Assembly (NCBI GenBank): GCA_014898415.1 | Contig: RCTD01000037.1 | Location: 1 to 64,000 of the forward strand | Length of the DNA: 64,000 nt | Reading direction: 5' to 3' | DNA from: Stromatinia cepivora | Taxonomy: Eukaryota; Ascomycota; Leotiomycetes; Helotiales; Sclerotiniaceae | Notes under the pieces: generated by a model | Database searches by the model: none | Told to the model about the DNA's origin: nothing | The model's input: the letters and a program-made list of their open reading frames with translations, nothing else | Shown: positions 1 to 11,800 of the stretch, one piece after another | Numbering within the stretch: the first letter of the stretch is position 1 | How the letters are laid out: each line of letters begins with the position of its first letter | Made by a program: the position numbers and the translations under genes

Positions 1-161
1 TTTCTTGAGCTTCTAATCTTATGCCGTTGATATCCTCCATCCCCGGATTTTGCACTTCAATCCGCAATAAGTTGTCATGAAACTACTTTTGTATTCTAAA
101 GAAAATGTACAACAATCTTTTTTGGAAAATTGTATGAGACTCAAAAATAAAGTCGTACAAA

Positions 162-1656
162 ATGCGTTATCAATTCTATTCTAGAGTGTTGAGCAGACAA
201 TGGAACGTCCATCAGGGTCTCAATCTTCCCAAACGATCCCCAACCACACACAAATTCTTTCACGCATCTGCAAAGCGATTAGCCATAAAACCATTCATGT
301 TGGCAGACATTGGAGAAGGTTTGAATAGTGGCATGACCAGATATACTACTCTTACTAATTCATATTTCAGGAATCAAAGAATGTGAAGTCATACAGTGGT
401 TCGTGGAGCCAGAAGCTCGGGTAGAGGAATGGGACAAATTATGTGAAGTACAAAGTGACAAAGCTTCGGTCGAGATTACCAGTCGATTTTCGGGTGTCAT
501 AAAGAAGCTGCATTATGAAGCTGGGGATATGGCACAGGTGGGAAAACCTCTCTTGGATATTGATATACAAGGAGAAATCGAGCAAGAGGACCCGGATGTC
601 ATCGAGGGGTTAAGTGCTGGCAAGGATTCTAAAGCCCAATCTCTGGACAAGTCACCCAAGGAATATAAAGTAAATGTTCCTGGTGCATCACAATCAGCTG
701 CCGAGACTCAGTCCTTTCCTCCAGCTCCTAAAGGAAAGCATGCAGCATTGGCGACACCGGCAGTACGGCATCTTACAAAAGAGTTGGATGTAAATATATT
801 AGATGTGACAGGTACGGGAAAAGATGGTCGAGTACTCAAGGAGGACGTGCATCAGTTTGCGAGACAGAGAGACAGTGCTCCATTAACAACACAAGAGCTC
901 TTCGTGGAGGCAAATGGCGAGCCTCAGAAGGAGTATACTACTACATTAACGCCTGTTCAACAGCAAATGTTCAAGGTCATGACAAAGTCTCTGGCCATAC
1001 CTCAATTCCTCTACACCGATGAAATTGACTTTACGAGACTCTCTCAAGTACGAGATCGTATCAACAAACAATTGGCAAGCTCTCCCATCAACGGGGTTGC
1101 CAAGCTATCTTACCTCCCATTCATCGTCAAAGCTGTCTCTTTAACTCTTAATCATTACCCCATTCTAAATGCTCGGGTTGACATTGATCCCACCACTCAA
1201 AAGCCCATACTGACAATGCGTCCTCAACACAATATCGGCATTGCAATGGACACCCCGGCAGGCCTCCTCGTCCCTGTTCTAAAACACGCCCAATCCACGT
1301 CCAGCCTCCTCTCCATAACTCAATCTCTCACTTCCCTCCAATCTCTTGCCACAACCTCCACACTTACTTCCTCCCATCTCTCCGGTGGCACCATAACCAT
1401 CTCTAACATCGGCAACATCGGCGGCACTTACCTTTCCCCCGTCATTGTCGAGTCCCAGCTTGCCATCCTCGGCATCGGCAAACTACGCACCATACCTGCG
1501 TTCGACGCCCACGGGAATGTTGTCCGAAAACAAGTCATCAACTTCAGCTGGAGCGCCGACCACCGAGTGATTGACGGTGCAACCATGGCCCGCGCCGCCG
1601 AAATGGTCAGAGGATATGTCGAAGATCCAGAAACCATGCTCTTGCATATGAAATGA
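162..1656 (+). CDS. Dihydrolipoyl transacylase, E2 subunit of branched-chain 2-oxoacid dehydrogenase (mitochondrial)
   Basis: Two exons, 162-318 and 371-1656, joined across a 52-bp GT..AG intron; the join restores ADIGEGIKECEV, the canonical start of the lipoyl domain, so the splice is well supported (480 aa). Residues 1-43 are basic and hydroxylated like a mitochondrial presequence. The lipoyl domain carries the modifiable lysine in QSDKAS (K83). The E1/E3 subunit-binding domain lies at about 180-215 (ATPAVRHL, then GTGKDGR). The inner-core acyltransferase domain follows and ends in HRVIDG with catalytic H450 and D454. It transfers branched acyl groups from lipoamide to CoA in valine, leucine and isoleucine breakdown. 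The EVIQWFVEP reading favours the branched-chain E2 over pyruvate or 2-oxoglutarate E2. Codon use shifts to C-rich after about 1140. It is convergent with the gluconokinase gene. Confidence 0.95.
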
Positions 1657-3333
1657 TGCACTACTGTACATCCCACGTACATGACATCATCTGCCCGTCT
1701 CGTTTTGCATACATATATGCCCAGTAAAAGCGGCTGCAGAATCCAACACCACGAGATCTTTTTTCGCCCCAGACCACAAGATCTCATTTCACACCGCATT
1801 CTGCATTACCTTGAGATATTTGACAGAAACACAACATACGCATTACTGTGATACCATACCCCACGGACATAAGGATACGCATTTCTCTCCCCCTTCCAAT
1901 TGGGTAAACGAAGTCACGAAGTCTGTTTTCACGTTGATGAATTAGGCAACCGCATCAAATGTGACTAACTCATTAAAAATGTCTGCGTCGCATTCGGGGT
2001 TTAAAAAAAAGGGGCGTTCGGGTTCAGCTTTCGGGTTCAATGACCAAAAAATTGATTGCACTTGCGAAGCATTAGCATTCGAATTCGGCGTAGCATAAAG
2101 AACAATACAAGCAAATATACATACATACATAAATTAAGAACCTATAACTTCTTGGCAGATAACTACAGAGCACTAGTATACTGTATCTCTCTCCCTCCCT
2201 CTCCCCCTTTCTATCTCTCTCCAAAAACCCTTTCAGAATCCAATAACAATACCAATACCAATACCAATACCAATACCAATACCAATACCAATACCAATAC
2301 CAATACCAATACCAATACCAATACCAATACCAATACCAATACCAATACCAATACCAATACCAATACCAATACCAATACCAATACCAATACCAATACCAAT
2401 ACCAATACCAATACCAATCAATATGTATACGCGCTTCACACTTCACACTTCCCTCAGCCTTGTCGCACGACACAAAATGAGTTGAGTTAGTTGTCCGAAC
2501 CGAGCTGGGGTGCATAAAAAAAAATGATTTTCCGGGAGTTGGTCGCTAGTTCTACCCCGCATTTTGCATTTACGTTTTGCATTCGCATTCGCATTTGCAG
2601 GAAGATAGATTGTAAATGGTAAGTAAGTAAGTGAATGGTAAATAGCAAATCAGGGGAATGATGTGATGATTTGATGTGTGAAGGAATCTCCGATGTTATG
2701 CATAGATAAATGGATGGATGGATGGATAGATAGATAGAAAAATCGAGAAACGAAATTCGTTTTACCATTTTTGAATGGACTGGCTGGCATCATCAATGAA
2801 TGTAATAAGAATAGGAATTGTTTGTCATTTCTAGATGGCTGCATGGAAGATTTTTGATGCGTGATACTCTTTTATTAATCTAATTGCGTAGTTGCCCAGT
2901 CATGTATTTCCTTCATCTCCTTCCATTTTCGCTTCGTCTCTTGTGGATTCTTTCTCTCATCTTCTCATCTCGCGAATCGATCATGACGTGAACCCTACCC
3001 CTTTAGAACAATCATGCGTATGAACAACATAAGTAAAACCCATATGTAGCTACAGCTAATGAAAAACCAGCGCCGATTCCTTTTTGCCAGCCCCCTCCCA
3101 AATCCGTCTGTATGCGAAATTCAAATGTAAACATATGAAGTAAGTGATAAATACCCTAGCAACTCCATATTATGTAGCCAAGGAGGTATCCCCGGTCGTT
3201 AAATCAAAGATGAATGATGAAAGACATCTCATCCGCCAATTGGTAACCGAGCGCCGTAGATGAAAAGAAAATGAGCTCTCTATCTCTCCACTAGGAGCAT
3301 TCTCCAGATTCCACTACCGGAAATGTTTAGAAA
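1657..3333. other. Convergent intergenic region with hexanucleotide array
   Basis: This stretch lies between the 3' ends of the E2 and gluconokinase genes. It contains the ACCAAT array (2251-2418), a pyrimidine-rich tract just before it (about 2185-2222) and a TGGA/TAGA microsatellite near 2709-2738. No other gene is recognisable; the open frames crossing the array are by-products of the repeat. Confidence 0.7.
2251..2418. repeat. Perfect (ACCAAT)28 hexanucleotide array
   Basis: Twenty-eight uninterrupted copies of ACCAAT, 168 bp, with no substitution. Each unit contains a CCAAT pentamer on the + strand. A multiple-of-three unit keeps all frames open, which creates artificial Asn-Thr, Tyr-Trp, Ile-Gly and Val-Leu dipeptide ORFs. 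The array sits about 600 bp after the E2 stop and about 900 bp after the gluconokinase stop, so it is in a convergent 3' region, not a promoter. Confidence 0.97.
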
Positions 3334-4079
3334 TCATGAATCCCTAGTCAATTCCTTTTGTATCGCTGAATGAATCTTCGCCAACGCATCTCGCTCGACT
3401 TCTTCTATCGATCCGCTAACGTCCACCTGAATCACATCTGTTTCATCTTTTGTAGGTGGTTCGAGAATGCCAAATTGACTATGAACCATATTCGCTCCCA
3501 TAAAATGTCCCTTTCGAGCGCCGACCCTCTCCAATAATGTTTCTTCACTAGCATGCAAGTATACGAAATGAACGAGAACATTGTGGTCGTAGTAGGAAGC
3601 TACACGGATGACATCGCGATATTTGCGTTTTAAGGCGGAGCAGGTAAGGACAACGCCTTGAGAACCGGAATTCAAACGATTGACAGATTCGTCGCGGAGT
3701 TTGGTGAGCCAGTCCCAGCGATCGGCATCGTTGAGGGGTGTGCCTTGAGCCATTTTATCAATGTTTGTTTGTGGGTGGTACTGTTTTGGAATTTGGTTAG
3801 AAATGCGTTATATATATGGTAGATATAGAATTGATGTATAAATACCTCGTCTCCTTCAATATATGGCAAGTTCATAGCATTGGCAACATATTGAGCCACT
3901 GTGCTTTTGCCACATCCAGCAGGACCGGTAATCAACCAGATGTGAGAATGGCCTGTCTTAGGTTGTCTTGATGAGCCGGTCAATGAATTCGAGGTAGACG
4001 ACGAAGCGGATATGGGTAAGTGGTCAGTCATGGCTGGAGTTGGTTGGGCCATATTCGAACGATTTTCGTAGGACAACAT
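3334..4079 (-). CDS. Gluconokinase (GntK/IdnK type)
   Basis: Two exons on the minus strand, 4079-3846 and 3780-3334, separated by a 65-bp intron with phase 0; the join gives EGDE-YHPQTNIDKMAQG, the family's gluconate-binding motif (226 aa). A P-loop GPAGCGKST lies at 52-60. Further downstream are LTCSALKRKYRD and GHFMGANMVHSQFG, both typical of thermoresistant-type gluconokinases. It phosphorylates D-gluconate to 6-phosphogluconate with ATP and feeds the pentose phosphate pathway in the cytosol. The first about 45 residues (Ser/Thr-rich) precede the conserved core; starts at Met10 or Met17 are also possible. No targeting signal is evident. Confidence 0.93.
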
Positions 4080-7000
4080 AATTGCTAATTTTGCTAGAGG
4101 TTCTTAGGTGAATAGCGTGGCGGGGTTTTCTTTGTAAGTGGTATAAGAAAGGTCGAAAAAGTCAAAGTCAATTTAGCTTCCGGACAAAATGGAAGGAATT
4201 CAATGTCAATGTAAATTGTGATGTCATATATGGATGTATAGCAACAGTAAACTGATATACACTGAGAATATATAGATATTTATATATACTTTTTTAGGAA
4301 GTTTTGTTGATGAGCTTTAACGTTATTCTGATTGAGTGAGGAAAGACGGGTAGTATATGACCAATAATGAAGTAAATGTAGTTAAATTCAAACAATCAAT
4401 GGAAGACTTACGATGTGGAAGGGGAAGTGAGGTATATAGCAAATAGTAATAAGTGTCCTAGAGTAAGAAGTAGGTAATAAATGACGGCAAGTGGCGGTGG
4501 GTCGTGTGCCTACATTTCCTTATTAAAAATAGTAAGGAGACCTTGAAATGGAGACTGATCAACTGGTATGTACTTATGTACGGAGTACGAGGTAAGTAGT
4601 TTTGGGTGACGGCAGAAAAGTTGTACCAAGAGAATTGAACTTGGCACGGTTGATGTGACCCACAGAAAGGAAGTTTGGAAGGCTTAGAGAGAAGTCTCGA
4701 AGACCCTTGTGGCCCCATCCAGAAGATCTAGTCAATTTTTTCAATTCTTTCATCACCGCTTCTCAGCTGTGCGCTGTGTTGCACGGATGAGAAAAGATTT
4801 AGAAAAAAAAAATAATAAAAAATTGATTGTGTCCCATCCCTGTTATCATGGTTTCCTTGTAAGCCGGCACCGGGTCATGTACCTGAGATTCCAGAAACAG
4901 AAGGATTCCAGACCAGAAAGAGGAGCAGAAAAGAGAAAAATCTGCCACTTGAGACATATAATTCGGCCTGCCAATACCCTGGATTCATACTAGGCTTCAC
5001 CATTCCTAACAAATGAAGAAGGTTCAGAAGATTTTATGGGCTCCATTATTCATTATTAGATTGGCTGCTAGTTAGCAATTTCTCCTTAAACACGGAAAAA
5101 TAATGGAAAAGCGGAGAATGTAGGTCTGAATGAGAAGAAAGAAACGTGGAAACCATCTGGATCGAAGTACTGTGATGAAAATGGAAGTTCTGCACCGGCG
5201 TAGTCAAAACTTCTAGGTGGTATCGCTTGAAGTCTGATCCTCGATTAGGTGTAAGAGTGATACCGTAGATGATGCTAGATGATAGTCATAGCTATAGATG
5301 TATTGTAAATCGTATACGGAGCAGCACAGCAATACGAACCTAGTGCTGAGCAAGTCTATTACTGTCTACGGGAAAAGAAACGATTCACGCGAGTCGCAAA
5401 CTGGCGAACACAACTTTCAACGTTTCCATCCCGTGTCTGTGTGATGTTGTTTTGGTGGAAACGGACAAATTATGATGTAGGGATTTAATGATTGTATGTA
5501 TTCAATTTCGGACATTTAATATAATACACAAGGACTTCATCATTTCTGTCATCGAAAATTTCTGACTCCTGAAGCTTATTGGCTACAAGGTTATATCGGC
5601 CTTGCCCAACGTCAACATCACTTCTTACTGCATACGATTTCTACCATAATCTCACTAATATAAATGGAAGTTTGCTTAAATTCATGCCCATTCCTGCTCT
5701 TATTACATGGATAGATAATGGCTCATACATTTTATTACAAAAAGGTTGTGGAGAATAAATTTCTCTCCCCTTTTCATTCCCTCTTCCCACAACCGTGGTT
5801 TAGAAGTCACGCTGATGACTCCCTAGTCATTGTAGCGGGTCTCGCATCATGTATTGAAACCCATGTTGTGGCTTACATTAGGTTTTCATGGGGATCCTCT
5901 TCGAAAGGCGTGGGGGTCGCCGCGGCTATGAAAATGCGGCATCCATCTGAGTGTTCACGAGCGTCTTTATTGAGAGAAGCCATTTCGATCAAGAACTTTA
6001 ATAAGCAATAAATTCTATTCTCATCATTTTCAATTCGTCGAATCCACATAATATTTATGGTCACACCGCTGCTTATATGCATTTTTTGATCACAACAGCT
6101 GACCTTAACTTGTCTGGAGTCCAAGCCATTAAGGTTATGGGTTATGTTGTAACTTGGAGCCCGGAAGATGCAATCGGTTATCCGGTCGAAGCAGTGTCAC
6201 AACTGGGCTCAAGGATGGAATTCCTTTTAATGTTCTATCCGAGGATCTTTTGATGATTCTATGACAAACGGTTAAAGAATTATCCTGCATGTTTCAAATA
6301 TGGGGATATGGGGGAGAACCCATATAACAAAGCACAACTCCAACTAAGCCGAGTACAATCTGTGCTGGTGCCCGAAGTTTCCATGTCAAATACAGCTAAG
6401 ATCAACATTGAGTTAGCATGCAATGATGCTAATGACGTTGGGAATATCTTCATATTTTGTGTTCGGGGACATATCTCGGCTCAAGGTGCGGCAAACAAGG
6501 AATAAATTCTTGGAGGGGGGTATTTTGACATGATTGACATCAAACACCCCACCTTCCTTGTAAGGTACTTGCTTCCCCCACGCCTTTCTTAGTAATTCCT
6601 TAGCTTCCTCGGGGATGGGATACGAAATTCCCATTCTTGGAATATCAATGCTGTACCACGATCGAAAGATATAAAAAATGTTGCATGAGTTTCGCTCTTA
6701 TATTGAATCAGTTCATGGGATTGATTCCTGGGAGAGCCATTCTCCCAATAAGATACCGTCCTTACGCAGAGGAGAGAGGAATTGCTACAATCAATCATCT
6801 TTCTAAATATCTGAAACCAGAAAGCTCCAGTAAAACCCCCGGGACAGCAAGCAACGAAGTTGTACACACTCAACCAATCATAAAATAATGAGCCCCTCCC
6901 TCCCAAGCAGGAACGATCATTGTGCAGTATAGCAAAATGTGGGGTAGCCACATCCGTTAGTATTTCCGATAACGCAACTCAATGTCAGTATCAGTAACAA

Positions 7001-7127
7001 AGACAAAAAACCAAAAACCAAAGTCACTCCTGCTTCTTTTGTTTGGAGATCTAGTTCGAGTTTTCTTCCTTTTTCGAAGCCATTGAGGAGCAGAGTTCTG
7101 ATCAAAAGCGGACACGGTTACCATAAA
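4080..7127. other. 3.0-kb intergenic region, no supported gene
   Basis: Only short frames with no family resemblance are present, none with a convincing start, splice pattern or codon bias. The base composition is moderately AT-rich. Two overlapping minus-strand frames between 6413 and 6951 are the longest, but nothing in them is recognisable. No tandem array or inverted-repeat element was seen. Confidence 0.5.
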
Positions 7128-8772
7128 ATGGCTTCGATCATGCAAGAAGCAAATCGTTTGAGGAGGGTGATGGCGGAAGGAAAGGAACCGGCGATGGGTT
7201 GTTGGCAGATGATTCCAGGTGCTAATGTTTCGAGGACTTTTGGCGAGGACGGGTGTTGATTGGGTGTTGGTGGATTGCGAACATGGGAATATAGATGGTG
7301 AGTTTGCTTCATTTTGGGGTCTTTTTGATATACATTCTAAACCGAAGATACACCCAATTGTGCACGAAAGATCGTGCATGGTATAATTCCTCTTGTATAT
7401 CAGATCTCCTGCTGTAGCTCTTTACCTTCATGAAATGTTGGGCGGATGCAGTCATTGGGCCTAAGAAGGTCTACTACACCAAGTGGCATGAATCACCATT
7501 ATGAAGTTTTGGGTCTGGAATGTAGTTGGACAAAGAGGGACTCTAGATTCTTGAATCCATTTGAGATACTAGATTTCTTTGAAACAATAACTTCATTTGA
7601 GAAATGAAACCGTGTTCAAATATTCAAGAATTCTCGAACATTGGGACATTCAGAATCTAGACTGCACTTGGACCAGAGTGTCCAGTAGTCCGGATGAATA
7701 GACGAAATGTGAGTTTTCAATATCTGAAAACCATTCAACATCCGAAGTGAACATCCGAAGTGAATTCAGAATTTTACATGATATGAAAATTCCAAATTAT
7801 CTAAACATTTCCAATGATTTAAATGTTCTGAACGATTACAATATTCGAAAGTATCTTATTGTTGGACTGCAGTCTGGACTGTTAGATACACTGGGACTCT
7901 GGACTAACAGAAATTCTGTTATTATCTGGTGCCTAATTATTATTGAGATCTCCTTTCTCATATACACTTCTCTGCTTGATCTTTAAGATCGGGAATCAAT
8001 GGGATTTCAAATGAAATTTTGGATAATTTGTCGCAACTTATTTAATGTTCAACAGACGCCGCAATGCATGATGCAGTCCTAGCAATTGCTGCTTGTGGAG
8101 TGAGCCTGATGGTCAGAATTCCAGATAATTAAGGATGGATGGTTAAGCGTAAGTCACCAAGCTGTGTTCCCATGTGTTTTGGAGATATTGATAGTTTTAA
8201 CAGGAGCTTTGGATTGTGGGGCTCATGGTGTACTTGTACCTCTCCTATACACAGCTGAGGGAGCCGAACAGCTCGTGAAAAGTGCCAAGTTTCCGCCTCA
8301 AGGCCAGAGAGGTTTCGGATCACCATTTCTTCATGAACGCTTCGATCCCGTATTGAACTCCGATGCATATTTGAAGCAAGCCAATGATAGCATCCTAACC
8401 ATGGTACAAATCGAAACCAAGGAAGCGCTGGAGAATATCGATGCCATTGCTTCTGTTCCTGGTATTGATGTTCTTTTCATCGGACCTTTCGATCTTGGCA
8501 ATAATATCGGCCATCCTGTTGTTGCAGGGCATATGCATGAAAATCTCCATGCAGCAATCGCAAAGATCCTGAAAGCAGCAAACGTAGCTGGGAAAAAGGC
8601 TAGAATCTTTTGTACGAGTGGAGAGCAAGCGAAAGGATACGCCGATCAAGGGTTTCACATGATGAGTGTCGCAACAGATATGCATATCTTACCACAGGGC
8701 GTGATTGCTGCTGTCAGTAAGGCAAAAGGTCAAGAAGATGGACCTAAGTTGACGGGTCCCTATGGTGGATAA
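7128..8772 (+). pseudogene. Broken HpcH/HpaI-type aldolase (2-oxo acid class II aldolase)
   Basis: Three exon-like blocks read as one HpcH/HpaI aldolase: 7128-7297, 8056-8148 and 8204-8772 (about 277 codons if intact). The third block is fully open and has RALDCGAHGVLVPLL across the splice, FGSPF, and GPFDLGNNIG near the metal/substrate site. Two lesions break it. A run of four T at 7238-7241, where three would keep frame, shifts block 1 into an early TGA just before a DWVLVDCEHGN-like motif. In block 2 a TAA at 8130-8132 stands where the family has an amino acid before GWMVKRA. In addition, intron 1 is 758 bp and holds a MITE. The family cleaves or forms hydroxy-keto acids such as 4-hydroxy-2-oxoheptanedioate. 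Splice sites are still intact, so the decay is probably recent. Sequencing error could explain one lesion but less easily both. Confidence 0.82.
7674..7893. mobile_element. hAT-like MITE, family A (copy in aldolase intron 1)
   Basis: The left end CAGAGTGTCCAGTAGTCCGG and the right end, read in reverse as CAGTGTATCTAACAGTCCAG, form imperfect terminal inverted repeats matching the family seen at 12298-12492. The subterminal palindrome GGACTGCAGTCT is present near the right end. The 220-bp interior is AT-rich and noncoding. Flanking 8-mers do not match, so target duplications have decayed or the outer border differs. A second short inverted repeat (7541-7556 with 7648-7663) lies immediately left, suggesting a nested or older insertion. 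Confidence 0.7.
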
Positions 8773-8873
8773 ATTGGTGGCTGGTGTACAAATATTCCTC
8801 TTGTTTTTAGCATAGCATTACCGATCCTCTTGATATTCTAGAATAGATCTTAGAGGTACAGTTTCAACATAGA

Positions 8874-9256
8874 TCAAACAGAGCTCTTCCCTTCCACTTC
8901 ATCCATCTTTGCCTTTACTTCTTCTTCAGTGAATCTATGCATCAACTTCCTCGCTTTGGACGCCAATTCAGACTGTTCTTCCCCAGCATCCTCCCTACTA
9001 ACGTGAATCTAACATAAAATATCAGCAAGATCTTTCTTACTATGCATGAAGGTCCACGAACCACCGGGGTATCAAATTCGTATAAATCCTTCCAGTGCTT
9101 TTGTCCATCTTCCATAACAGCAATCTCTTTATACAGAAATGGTCTCGTGTCTTGAACTTTAAATAATGTATCTTTGGCGTTGGTACAGAGTGAACAGTTA
9201 GCTCGTGTGAAGAGCGTGATTCGACATGTTTGGAGCAATCGTATTGTTGGATACAT
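8874..9256 (-). CDS. Glutaredoxin-like protein (DUF836 / YDR286C type)
   Basis: Two minus-strand exons, 9256-9062 and 9008-8874, with a 53-bp phase-0 intron; the join gives FDTPVIHVSRED (109 aa). It begins with a hydrophobic beta-strand (RITLFTRANCSLC) that places a CxxC redox pair at C21/C24, followed by the cis-proline TP at 63-64. This is the layout of the small glutaredoxin-like fold family. A charged helical tail ends the protein. It probably acts as a small thiol-disulfide protein, substrate unknown. The stop is about 100 bp from that of the broken aldolase (convergent), and it is head-to-head with the CHORD gene, 358 bp between starts. Confidence 0.9.
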
Positions 9257-9614
9257 AGTGATTTAGATGACTAGGTTACTTCTGATATTTCAAGGGTTCC
9301 TGACTATTGAGCCTTAAAGCAGTCAATTTGAAATAACCCAAGAAAATAGCCGCTCCCGGGAAAGTATGATTTACTCTATACCCGGTTCGGACAATTCCCA
9401 TCGGGACGGGAGCAAAAGGCGGTGAGTAACATTCCCCACGGCAGAATCATTTGGAGCATTCTAGAAATTGGGGAAGGTGGAAAGCTGATTTCGACTTTTC
9501 CATCTGCGATACACAAGATTTTATACTCGTATTAGAATTCTATTTTACAAAGTTTCCTCGTTTTTTACTAGACTTGGCTTGACCTTGATTTGATTGTAGA
9601 GGATATTAGACAAG
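9257..9614. promoter_or_regulatory. Shared divergent promoter region, glutaredoxin-like / CHORD genes
   Basis: A 358-bp gap lies between two start codons facing away from each other. No other coding signal is present. Co-regulation is possible by position only; no specific operator was identified. Confidence 0.5.
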
Positions 9615-10724
9615 ATGGCGCAAAAATGTGTACACCAATCTTGTGCGAAGGTTTATACTGATTCAGAGGAAGACTGTCTTTACCATCCTGGACCACCGGT
9701 TTTCCATGAGGGTCAAAAAGGTATGCTGATTTATACCATTCATTCAAAGAGCTCCCGATCATATTACGATACTAAAATATACCAAAAAAATTAGGCTGGA
9801 AATGCTGCAAACCCCGCGTCCTAACCTTCGACGAATTCCTCGCCATTCCACCTTGCACAACCGGCAAACATAGCACCACAGACCATCCACCTCAAGTAGA
9901 GAAGAAACCAGCTCCAGATGCTTCTACAGAAGTATCTCCAGCCCCATCTCCTCCTCCTGAGCCTTCCCGCGCACCAATTGCTCCAGCTCCTCAATCCACA
10001 GCTACTCCTCCTCCTCCTCCACCAGAATCCGAAGACGATGATGCGTCCCTAGAGATTCCGGTAGGGAAAACTTGTAGGAGGAAAGCTTGTGGGAAGCAAT
10101 ATGAGGGGAAGGGTAGAGAGGGGGAGAAATGTGTTTTTCATCCCGGTGTGCCTATTTTTCATGAGGGTAGTAAGGGTTATACGTGTTGTAAGAGGAGGGT
10201 TTTAGAGTTCGATGAGTTTATGAAGATTGAGGGGTGTAAGGCTAAAGATGCACATTTGTTTATTGGGAGTGGAGGGAAGGGGAAGGCGAGGGAGGGGGGC
10301 GAGGAGATTTTGGAGACGGTTAGGTGAGTTATTCTTGCTTTTCTCTGAGATGGTGTGTTGAGAAGTTTCCAAAATGGTACTAATGATAACATAATACAGA
10401 TACGATTTCTACCAAACAGCAACCTCAGTAATCGCCTCGTTTTTCCTCAAGAAAATCAATAAAGATAAAGCAGTTGTTTCCTTCTCCGCCTCTCAGGAAC
10501 TTACACTCGATCTTCCCACCACAGACGCAGCTCCCAAACGCTATAAAACCACAGTTCCACTCTTCGGCGCAATTGATACAGAAGCCTCCTCCTTCAAAAT
10601 CATGGGCACAAAATTGGAAGTTACATTGATAAAGGCAGATGGAGCTAGTTGGCCAGTATTGAGGAGTGATGAGCAGAGGACGGGAGAAATTATACAGGTT
10701 GGGAGGGCCGGGAGAGCGGTTTAG
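9615..10724 (+). CDS. CHORD- and CS-domain protein (Rar1/CHORDC1 family, HSP90 co-chaperone)
   Basis: Three exons, 9615-9720, 9795-10323 and 10400-10724, all phases consistent (319 aa). The first CHORD zinc module (about 5-62) has the pattern CxHxxC..HPGPPVFHEGQKGWKCC. A proline-rich linker follows, then a second CHORD (about 126-190) with HPGVPIFHEGSKGYTCC. The C-terminus is a CS (p23-like) domain starting at RYDFYQT. This family binds HSP90 and, with SGT1-type proteins, stabilises client complexes including NLR-type immune receptors in plants; the fungal role is less defined. Synonymous codons switch from C-rich (about 9800-10020) to G-rich (about 10050-10320) and back to C-rich in exon 3. 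Confidence 0.94.
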
Positions 10725-11105
10725 GATGGGGTTGGCGTTGATTGAGGTTGTGAATGCGTTGAGCGTGGCATGATTAGATGGATGGTTCTATTATGCATAG
10801 TCTATGGATTATAAGAGAATAAAAGTTTATATACCTTCCGGATCTTGTGCTAATATGCATTTGTGGTATATGTGGTATGATACTTGGTGTTTAAGGGAAA
10901 TCAATATTTTGGAGTAAAAATTGATAAAGTAATAGTTTCGACGTTCAATCCTGTTGTGTAAAAGCTACTCGGGAATCAAAGAAATGAGTATTTTGGCGTA
11001 GAATGTGTCTGACTCTTTGAGTAGACTAGGATGTGGGAAATGGGACGTGGGAAGGGGTGGAAGGGAATAGAAAATTGAATTGGGGAAATTATGAGGTCAG
11101 TGTTG

Positions 11106-11204
11106 GAAGTGAATGATGGAAGTGAATGATGGGAGTGAATGATGGAAGTGAATGATGGGAGTGAATGATGGAAGTGAATGATGGAAGTGAATGATAGAAG
11201 TGAA
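11106..11204. repeat. 13-bp minisatellite, about 7.5 copies
   Basis: The unit GAATGATGGAAGT repeats at 11111, 11124, 11137, 11150, 11163, 11176 and 11189 with exact 13-bp spacing. Copies vary at one A/G position, and the last full copy has an A for G. Confidence 0.95.
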
Positions 11205-11369
11205 TAGTATAAATAAAACTACCTAACTATAATCAAATCACACAAAACGATCTAGATATGTTGAAATATAGAATATAAATAAAAGGGGTGAGAAGTGATG
11301 AAGGGAAGGTACACATAGCCGAGAGTAGATGGAAGGAAAACGTAGTTAGTTGTGTTCAATGATAGTTTC

Positions 11370-11531
11370 GGAGTGTAATCTAATAATAGGGGGGTGGCTC
11401 TTGAATATTGAAATGGCTGAATTTGATTTGAAATATTCACATTATCAGAATAATTAAACCATTTTCAAATATCCAAGATTTGATAAATTCAAATTGAACT
11501 ATAGCTACAGCCCGGACTATTAAAAACACAG
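11370..11531. mobile_element. hAT-like MITE, family A (degenerate copy)
   Basis: The right end, read in reverse, is CTGTGTTTTTAATAGTCCGG followed by GCTGTAG, which matches the family's TIR and subterminal motif. The left end AGTGTAATCTAATAATAG matches more weakly. The length (about 162 bp) and AT-rich interior agree with the other copies. Target duplications are not recognisable. Confidence 0.55.
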
Positions 11532-11800
11532 GAAAGCAACGAACTTTGATTTAAATCTTCAATGCATATAATAAATAGTATTTAAAAATATCGATCAATT
11601 TTTATTCGTACCCAAATCCATCTTACACCGAAAAATATCCAACGCTTTGAATTATCACATTGAGCACTTCAGAAACAACAATGGTATAAACAAACGCCCG
11701 CTCCTTTTAACACACACTAACAGGATATATCCCCTTTCCGAGTAGCCTTCCCAAACCTCGCATTTTCCAATCTCGTCCTTTAGATACATCATTCCTAACC

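Larger units (their letters stand above)
10725..11800. other. Convergent intergenic region with minisatellite and MITE
   Basis: This region lies between the CHORD gene and the minus-strand membrane-protein gene. It contains the 13-bp minisatellite (11106-11204) and a degenerate family A MITE (11370-11531). No gene is recognisable. Confidence 0.6.

Noticed and set aside
2056..2515. Overlapping ORFs on both strands encoding Asn-Thr, Tyr-Trp, Val-Leu or Ile-Gly dipeptide runs
   Set aside because: They exist only because a 6-bp repeat without stop codons is open in all frames; there is no conserved sequence on either side.
4458..4993. Short frames on both strands around 4.5-5.0 kb
   Set aside because: No start context, motif or splicing evidence; typical random frames for this composition.
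6413..6951. Two overlapping minus-strand frames (120 and 73 codons)
   Set aside because: They might be read as one frameshifted gene, but no family motif, splice signal or codon bias supports this.
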